NCBI GenBank assembly: GCA_032622095.1
Contig: CP136068.1
Coordinates: 8,719,314 to 8,783,313, forward strand
DNA: 64,000 bases
DNA from: Siphonodentalium dalli
Taxonomy: Eukaryota > Mollusca > Scaphopoda > Gadilida > Siphonodentaliidae
Reading direction: 5' to 3'
Part shown: positions 57,200 through 64,000 of the stretch, in pieces
How the letters are laid out: every line of letters starts with the position of its first letter
How positions within the stretch are numbered: position 1 is the first letter of the stretch
Made by a program: the position numbers and the translations under genes
Notes under the pieces: generated by a model
Database searches by the model: none
Seen by the model: only the letters and a program-made list of their open reading frames with translations
Told to the model about the DNA's origin: nothing

Positions 57200-58630
57200 A
57201 AGGTGCTGCATAAAGTTGTTATAACTTGTGTCCATTGCCTTGTAAATTTTGTTGCATTAAATATGTTTAAATCAATACTATAGTCATAACACATATACGC
57301 AAGACCACCTGCAGTCGCTACCATTTCTTAGATTGCAACCACTGCAATCAGGATCCATAAACACTACGAGCAGGACCATTCAACAGTTTCTTTAAAGGTA
57401 CTCAATCCGATCAGAGGGTCCCCATATCATAAGATTCCAACAACAACAACAAAAATTTAAATGCCGCTTCAGTTATCATAATCTAATAATTGCCCAAAAA
57501 TAATGAAAAGCACAATCAACTATAGTATAAAATTGCACAAACCCTGTTATTTATCAACATTTTGTTCAACGAAATTTTGCCGGTTTGTCAAATATCTGAC
57601 ACAAAAAGCCACTTGATTTTAGAGTTATCCATCTTTACCCGCAATTTTGTCAATGAAATTCTTCTCGTTGACTGTCTATTGGGCCACCTAAAATTAAAAT
57701 AGTAGATTTAAAACATCGATATCTGATAATTCTGAGCTGTGATGGGTGGGTTCCTCGACTCGAATCAAATATTTGTTACCCCCTAAGCCAAGGAAATAGT
57801 AATTTGCGAGCGTTAATTCGGATAGAGTACCTTCAAGTTAAGAAAAGATCAGTAAAATAATAACGTGTTACTCGCCATTCAGAATACAGGTATATGGGAA
57901 CAATTAATAATGAACAATTATATTAGGCATCTATTTTAATATATTAGGTTTTTTTTGTCAAAGATAATCAGTATTTTCATGTTAAAAATGGAATATGAAT
58001 ACATAAATTGTGGATTTTAAACGTTATATCTAGACGGATGTTAACACAAAATCTGTATATCCTGCATTATGTTTTTTTGTAGTTCACTCGGCTGTTAACA
58101 TGTGCCAACATCTTGATAGTTTGTCCTCGTCACGTGTTTCTTCCATCTCTGTGAGGAATTTGCTTACTTTTTGCTACTTAAACTGTTCCCTGCGACCAGG
58201 ATCTTAACCACTGTTGCCTCCCTGTACAGGACCGATTCAATGGGGGTGATTAAGTTATGGCTAAGGAATAATAAACATTGAAACTTCAATTATGTTTTTC
58301 CCTGTAAACAAACCTGATTGCTTGGCGTTATGCCCTAGTAGCTTTACTGTCGATAAACCCATCAAACAATTTGAGTAACAGTAATATATGCACCTGCGTA
58401 TTTGGGAATAATTCGTATAACGATTCCGGACGAAAGCGAGAAACCAATTAAGCAACAGTCATGTTATCCAGACACTGCACTTCATTTGAACAATGCACTT
58501 ATAGTTATGAATGTGGATCATATTTCGCATTCACATCACATTTCGTGTGCACCACATCGAGTAGAATATTTAGACAACATTCATTGAACAAACGTAAATC
58601 TCTGCGCGCTGCGTTGTAGCGCAGTGTGGT
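57200..58630. other. No gene recognised
   Basis: AT-rich, short frames only. If the exon at 57118 is real, its next exon should lie here; none was recognised. Confidence 0.4.
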
Positions 58631-58639
58631 GTGATCCAT

Positions 58640-58737
58640 GGGAGGACGTTCCTCCACTCGTAAAACTGAAAATGTCGTGACATGGTCTAGCCGTTAAAAC
58701 GACAATAACTTCCAAATAAATAAACAAACAACCAAAC
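58640..58737 (+). mobile_element. SINE 3' fragment
   Basis: CCTCCACTCGTAAAACTGA, AATGTCGTGACATGG, TCTAGCCGTTAAAACGAC and a tail AAATAAATAAACAAAC correspond in order to the 3' half of the SINE at 61512-61799 (minus). The tRNA-like head is missing. Confidence 0.65.
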
Positions 58738-58769
58738 TACATATTAAGGTGTTTGTCCACATATGACAT

Positions 58770-58850
58770 ATTGTGGCTCAGTTGGTGCGGTGCACGACGC
58801 ACCATGTCAACCTAAGCCGTCAAGCTAAGGTGGTTCTTACCCCGATAACC
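58770..58850 (+). mobile_element. tRNA-like SINE head fragment
   Basis: TGGCTCAGTTGG fits the tRNA A box. About 50 bases later GGTTCTTACCC resembles a weakened B box. No tRNA fold is apparent, so a SINE fragment is likelier than a tRNA gene. Confidence 0.35.
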
Positions 58851-59270
58851 GCGTATGTGTGATCGCTTTTCTTGGATGCGGTTGTTTCTATGTCAGCCTG
58901 TTCTCTTGAAATCCTGCACATTATCTACTTATAATAGATAGTTATTTAGGTAGATAATGTGATTAGAATCGCTTCATTATGAGTCGATAATGTGCTGAAT
59001 ATGAGAACGTTTTAGTAACATTATCGACTAATAATGAGGCGATTATAAGCAGATTACGCACGGACAATGGCACAAAGAAGTCAACTCACGCGTTTTCAGA
59101 GTGTACGCTCTTTAACACGTATTTTCACTGTGGCCCGCGCCATAATACGAAATAACATATATGAGTCCCTTTTATCTGCTTATTCTAGAATAAAATAATC
59201 ACGTTATGAATCTATTTCGCATTATAGGTCGATTATGTGCATATTTGAGCGAGGATATGTTGGCTATGTG
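58850..59270 (+). repeat. Third partial copy of block A component
   Basis: GCACATTATCTAC, GAGTCGATAATGTGCTGAA, GTACGCTCTTTAACA and GAGCGAGGATATGTTGG match 4630-4920 and 43650-43900 in order. Confidence 0.65.
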
Positions 59271-59789
59271 CAGTAGAGTAATTTCCCGATTACTATTAAA
59301 TCATCTAACATCCTATGGTCAGAATCGACGATAGATGCCAATAAACTAAACTGTATTATCCTTTTGAATTGCAACAAATTTTCAACAAACATTGTTCTTG
59401 ATCTCTCGATCCTGTTGAATATCGTGATTTTCACCAATTGGCGTGTATACACAATCTGAACAGTCATTAAGCGAAAACAAAAAAATGGAATTGAATGGAT
59501 TGTACACATTTCACAAATAATTTTAGACAACCATATAGCGTCTGCGTTCCTTTTTGTCCCTTTAGGTAAAATAAACTTCTGGGGTAATTTTACACATAAA
59601 TCCAATCACCTTATTGCTTATTGTTTTGGCTCACAATGTTGAGTTAAATGTTTAATTGCACGATAACACATCATACCCCTATATATTAAAATGACGAATA
59701 AATCAGCCATGCCCAAATATGTCATCCTAATGAAACCAAATGCTAAAATGCCGTCTTGTCCTCCTGATCAGTGAGCAATCCAGCCTGTT

Positions 59790-60040
59790 ATCCGGTAAAT
59801 CCGCACATTATCTGCTTATAATATAATTTGTTTCAGGTAGATAAGCTGCTTAGAATCAACTCATTCTGAGTTGACAATGTGCTGAAAATGAGAGTGATTT
59901 AGTCATCTGATCGACTCATACTGATACGATATGAGTCTATCATCTGCTTATTTCAAAAACAAATTATCAAATTGTGTACCTATTTCACAGTATAGGTCGA
60001 TAATGTGCGTATTTGCGCCAGGATATTTTGAAGAAATCAA
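59790..60040 (+). repeat. Fourth partial copy of block A component
   Basis: GCACATTATCTGCTTATAAT, GTGCTGAAAATGAGAG and GCGTATTTGCGCCAGGATAT match block A. Shorter and more diverged than the copy at 58850-59270. Confidence 0.6.
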
Positions 60041-60800
60041 CTGGACATAGACCACAATTTTAAGCGATATAGTGGTCATGTGGGATTTGGATATCTGGAT
60101 CGTATAGGACTCACATCAGTCCAAACTTTTGGCAGAATCGGCTGTCTCAGATATCGAACATTATGCGTTGTGTGTCTGCATGAAACAATAATGAAATTTC
60201 TTGAATAAAAACTATATAATATCGTATATATATATATAAACTAACTAAACTTTTGAACACGATTTATTTTACATAATTTCTTGGCTCCTGAAAACATGAC
60301 ATTTTAAATAGTTATCATGCCATATACGCACATACTGGGGTCATATATCCAAACAGGGTGATTTATTATCATATTATCTATTAAGTAATCTCAAGTACCA
60401 GTTTTTAAACAAATATTCCGAACAGATTTTCAGATAATCTATTTGGAATCTCAAGGCGGCAACACGTGCGACAGGTCATTAAAGTGATGTGAAACATTCC
60501 GAACACTTTCGAACAGAATAAAAATAACTATGGGAAAATAAGATATTTTCGTCAATTTGATATCCAAATACAATGTGGTAAGAAAAGAGCGTTAATATTA
60601 TAAACGAATTACAGGCAGTGACGCTTGTTGGCGCAATCATTGTTGTCTAATAATGCGTCCCGAATACATTAGAAAATATTTACATTTGTGCATAGTTCAA
60701 CCGTTGCGTTTTGTGACATGGTACAGTCGATGGTTGGAATTTTCGACAATCTTAGTTTATTACTGCATTCGTCCAATGAAGATAATGTTTATATGCTAAC
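60040..60800. other. No gene recognised
   Basis: AT-rich with a short (AT) tract near 60225-60238; nothing else seen. Confidence 0.45.
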
Positions 60801-60805
60801 AGATA

Positions 60806-62947
60806 CGGCCGAATTCTGGTCCCTGGTCTAGACCACCCTAATAATCACGGTGTTCCATGTCTGGACCTGGTCTCGCGAAACCACCTGGTCTCGATTTAGA
60901 TTAGGCGGATTATTGTTCAATCAACGACGATCGGTGTATCGACGGACAAAGGCACGCTTGGTGCTCGAACAATATGATTGCGTTCACGTCGCGAATAGTT
61001 GAGCATTAATGTAACGGGTTATCACCGAACACGTGCGGTGTGTCGTCTTTACAGGCGTGTGATTAGAGTGTCTCCATGTGGATAGTGGGGGTGTTGTCCA
61101 TATTTCCAATCCGCTCCATCCTAAGTTGGGGGGGGGTGAGACACCCCAAGTTCGCATGTCGCCACGACCATACGTTTATGTTTATTTATTATGATAACCT
61201 ATTTTGATGTCAGCGATTTAAGTAAATGTTTTAGTTGAGTAAAAAAAACTTGTTTCACGGCCGATGGAACCACCCATGGCCTATAAGTGGCTATACATTG
61301 TTTATACCACCTCCCCATGCACCGAATAATCAGTCTCAGAGACCGCCCTTTTAAATCTCGACCCAAACATATAATGGGCTAAAACAATTGCGCCCATCAT
61401 TTCAGTTGCCATCATTCCAATTTCCAAGAATTCAAATGGTGAGACATTATTGGAACAAGGACGATTAACAAATTGTACGTTAAAATAAGAATTTCTCAGA
61501 GATTTCTAGGGTTTGGTTTGGTTTGTTAGGGTTTATCGTCGATCTAGCCGCTAGGCCACACACGACGTTGTCAACTTTACGGGTGGAGGAAAGACCACGC
61601 AGAGGCTTAATTTCACGAGGAAATCGTGTCACTGCGTGTAGAAACCACCGATCATCGGAAAGCAACTGACAAACTTGCCCAGATACACGATTCCGGTCGC
61701 CCTCCGTATGACGGGGTTCGAACCAGCTTCGTCAGCGCTGGACGGCCTGGGACGGTGTAATGCACCTGACACTCTACCGAACGAACCACCGGGGCCCCCG
61801 AGATTTCTAGGGACACAAGATAGTAAATTCCATTCTTGTATTTCTTTTTTCAACAAATGCGTTTAAATAAAAGAATCATAAATTTATATATTTTGATTTT
61901 GTTTTCTTCTATTTTTGTTATGTTTTTCATTTTATTTTAATGTTTTGGAAAACAAATTCTTTTGTTTTTTTGTTTGTTTTGTTTTTTATCATTTTTGTTC
62001 TGTTTTTTGTTTGTAATTTTTTTTTCGTTTTACTGTTTTTTGTTTGCTTAAAACATCAGTATTATTCTTGTTCAAAATACTGGAATAATCTACGTGAATG
62101 GGCGGTACGAGTAATCCCCATTAAAACGCATTCCAACGTCCATTTTATGAATACGCCGGGAAAGCCCGCATCCCGCCCATGCGATGCAAGGTGAAAATCC
62201 GATGTGCCATTCACTGTTATGCCGGGTTGCCCATGCTCATCCACAGCAAATTGCAGGGGTACACGCACGCATGAGTGTTACAGTTATGATAGGTGACATT
62301 ATATAAAACACAGTTACACTAGATCATTTCTAATGTCCAGTTAAAAGCCAGCTTGTGATTGCTCAAACTATTCGCCATCGTGCGAATGACTGGCTTACAA
62401 TCAAACTAATAATCCGTATTAGAGTTCTGCACCATAAATATATTCTCGAAACCAGACTTCGCTATTCTCGTCTCAGGATCAAGTCTCGGTTTATACAAAA
62501 ATCTCAGACCAGGGGGGGACTAGGTCTCAGTTGCAGACTATTACCTATAACACACATAATTGTGGATTATATTAAATTTTCTCCAGTTCATATATAATTA
62601 TAATCTTTACTCTACACGACATACAAATATAACACAATTACAATTTGGTTAACATAGAGATAAATGCTTCCAAAAAATACTTATGTTTCTGTTACCAGAA
62701 CTTGTACGTTACCACATGTTCGAATTATGAACAGACCGACAAAGGCTTGAATGACAATAAGAAGGCAAACCTTGGTTTACGTAAACCTGAGTTTCAAAAA
62801 GACGAGAATACGGACAAGTGCTGACCAATAATCCCAGCTTACTCGCCTCGAAGCTGGGTAACACATCGCGATCACCGTGGTTTCGGCCTGGTCTAGACTA
62901 TAGTTTACATGAAACCCTGGTCTAGACCAGGGACCAGAATTCGGCCG
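60806..62947. mobile_element. 2.1-kb TIR-bounded element with CTGGTCTAGACC ends
   Basis: CGGCCGAATTCTGGTCCCTG continuing into GTCTAGACCA at 60806-60835 mirrors 62918-62947. The ends also carry extra ACCTGGTCTCG and CTGGTCTAGAC words. No transposase frame was found, and target duplication is not clear. A SINE is nested at 61512-61799. A T-rich low-complexity tract fills 61880-62050. Confidence 0.6.
61512..61799 (-). mobile_element. tRNA-derived SINE, apparently full length
   Basis: The 13-bp direct repeat GAGATTTCTAGGG flanks it (61499-61511 and 61800-61812). On the minus strand the head has TTCGTTCGGTAGAGTG in the A-box position and GGTTCGAACCC, an exact B-box match, so it carries a polymerase III promoter. 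The body includes TTTCTACACGCAGTGACACG and CCTCCACCCGTAAAGTTGAC. The tail has repeated AAACC units. Relatives lie at 58640-58737 and 63035-63120. Confidence 0.85.
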
Positions 62948-63034
62948 ATTGGGTTTACTCGATGAAATACGTCTACAATATTTATAGTCGGGTGGGGTGT
63001 ATTGCCAAAACATATGTTAGGCCATATGTACGGA

Positions 63035-63120
63035 GTTTCCCTGCACAAATAGAACTGACAACGCCGTGATATAGGCCTGGCTGCTGAAAACGACCTTAAA
63101 CCCCAATAAATAAATAATAA
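63035..63120 (+). mobile_element. SINE 3' fragment, second
   Basis: CTGACAACGCCGTGATATAG, GCTGCTGAAAACGACC and TTAAACCCCAATAAATAAAT match the 3' part of the SINE family at 61512-61799. Confidence 0.6.
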
Positions 63121-63124
63121 TCAA

Positions 63125-64000
63125 GACTTTCTCAGTCGTGCACTTAACTCCCGAAACCATATATGAAATAACAGATTGCTTTATATCTGTTATAGACCAG
63201 AGGTGTACCTGATGAGCTGCTGTGGCCAAACATTTTTTTATAGGACCAACTTTCGGTACAAAAATATGATTTCGGAACGGACTTAGTAAACATTTTCCAA
63301 ACAATTGATTCCTTCTGTGTTATCAAGCTAGTACGATAAGTCAAAAAATAAACACTAAAAACATAAACACTCAAATACAGTAAATATGACATGTTTACAT
63401 AGTTCCACATGTCAACACCACTTTAGAAACAGGACCCGTTAACCAACAAACCATTTAACGTATGGATGTACCATATATATACGTAACTGTTATATACTCT
63501 AAGTAAAGATCGTTCACCATGTCATATGTATAGGTTTGTAATTGAATTACTTACTAACAACAGCCCTATTTATCAATTATCATGACAAGTGTAAGAACTA
63601 AGATGGACATGTTGTCGTGGGATGTGTGGATGCTTGCTGCATGTTTGGCCTTTGACCCGGGGCTGCTGTGTTGCATGAGGATTTGTTTATTTATTATTTA
63701 TTTTAATACGGACTTATGGTTGCCGATGATCAAACAACGGGACCTCACTTGATCAAGTAAACGTAATAACCTGTCACGATAGTGTGGATAATTCGATAAT
63801 TTAAAATTTTCAGTGTTGGTATCTTTTAATAAGTATATAAATATTATGGTTTACATATTTATACAAAGACGGGGGCTCCGGACCCCAGGTGTCAAGCATA
63901 TAAACACGTGCGTGTGCATGTATTTGGATAGCGTTGGTTGTTATAAATATTGCGGACTCCAACGGTCCAGCTCCAGCCGCGCATACAATCAACTCCTTGA
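63125..64000. other. No gene recognised
   Basis: Short frames only. A TTATTTATTATTTATTTT tract near 63685-63703 may be a SINE tail remnant. Confidence 0.4.

Noticed and set aside
61690-61799. Possible tRNA gene (exact B box GGTTCGAACCC)
   Set aside because: The A-box to B-box spacing and stems do not fit a tRNA. It is the head of a SINE with a 13-bp target duplication.
61940-62060. Very hydrophobic frame rich in phenylalanine, like a membrane protein
   Set aside because: It is a T-rich low-complexity tract next to a SINE, where any frame encodes F, L and V.
63603-63752. 49-codon plus-strand frame starting MDMLSWDVW
   Set aside because: No clean signal peptide; it crosses an AT-rich tail-like tract and has no paralogue.

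Overview
The window looks like AT-rich, gene-poor, repeat-dense intergenic DNA from a metazoan, most likely a lophotrochozoan and probably a mollusc. This placement is inference. It rests on a roughly 160-bp tandem repeat with a head containing GGCGTCCGTC and AACAATTT, resembling bivalve pearl/BIV160-type repeats; on tRNA-derived SINEs with AAATAAATAAA-type tails; and on a small-LTR Ty1/copia element carrying a nested jockey/CR1-like LINE. I found no long intact host gene, no genuine tRNA or rRNA gene, no CRISPR and no prokaryotic signal. Most open frames in the window are chance frames inside repeats.

Layout. 1-3.2 kb: unique AT-rich DNA with homopolymer runs and end fragments of a foldback repeat. 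3.2-10.1 kb: copy 1 of a colinear segmental duplication whose copy 2 lies at 42.05-53.75 kb. Each copy carries, on the minus strand, one putative first coding exon of a small secreted peptide gene (8741-8854 and 53340-53459) with a conserved start, signal peptide and phase-0 splice donor. Copy 1 has gained a TGT...ACA element at 9036-9991 that looks like a solo LTR, and a piggyBac-like double-palindrome MITE at 6128-6513. Copy 2 has gained the copia element.

10-13.5 kb: dispersed repeats and minisatellites. 14.9-15.1 and 21.2-21.3 kb: two copies of a promoter-like module with CRE, E-box and ETS sites. 16.3-17.05 kb: the C-terminal exon of a hAT-type transposase or a gene derived from one, with one frameshift. 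18.5-18.8 kb: a 38-bp minisatellite with a four-unit higher-order pattern and repeated TGACGTCA. 19.8-24.7 kb: foldback elements and MITEs.

25.2-31.6 kb: about 29 monomers of the 160-bp repeat, with two heads and two tails. Three MITEs are inserted into monomers, two of them at the same TA dinucleotide. 32.8-36 kb: two TIR elements. 36.57-41.43 kb: a 4.9-kb non-coding inverted-repeat element whose arms contain oppositely oriented satellite arrays around a central 168-bp palindrome.

46.04-52.70 kb: a Ty1/copia retrotransposon with identical 95-bp LTRs and a 5-bp target-site duplication. It has gag, zinc knuckle, protease, RT and RNase H, but the integrase core is missing and the pol reading frame is broken. 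A 5'-truncated LINE (48670-51398, minus) sits in its RT gene with a 13-bp duplication. 54.19-54.69 kb: a 14-unit minisatellite. 54.7-64 kb: mostly unique AT-rich DNA with partial copies of the segmental repeat, three members of one SINE family (one intact with a 13-bp duplication) and a 2.1-kb TIR-bounded element.

The clearest signals of host biology are the duplicated secreted-peptide exon and the duplicated promoter-like module. The rest is a layered record of transposition, whose order can be read from nesting and empty sites.
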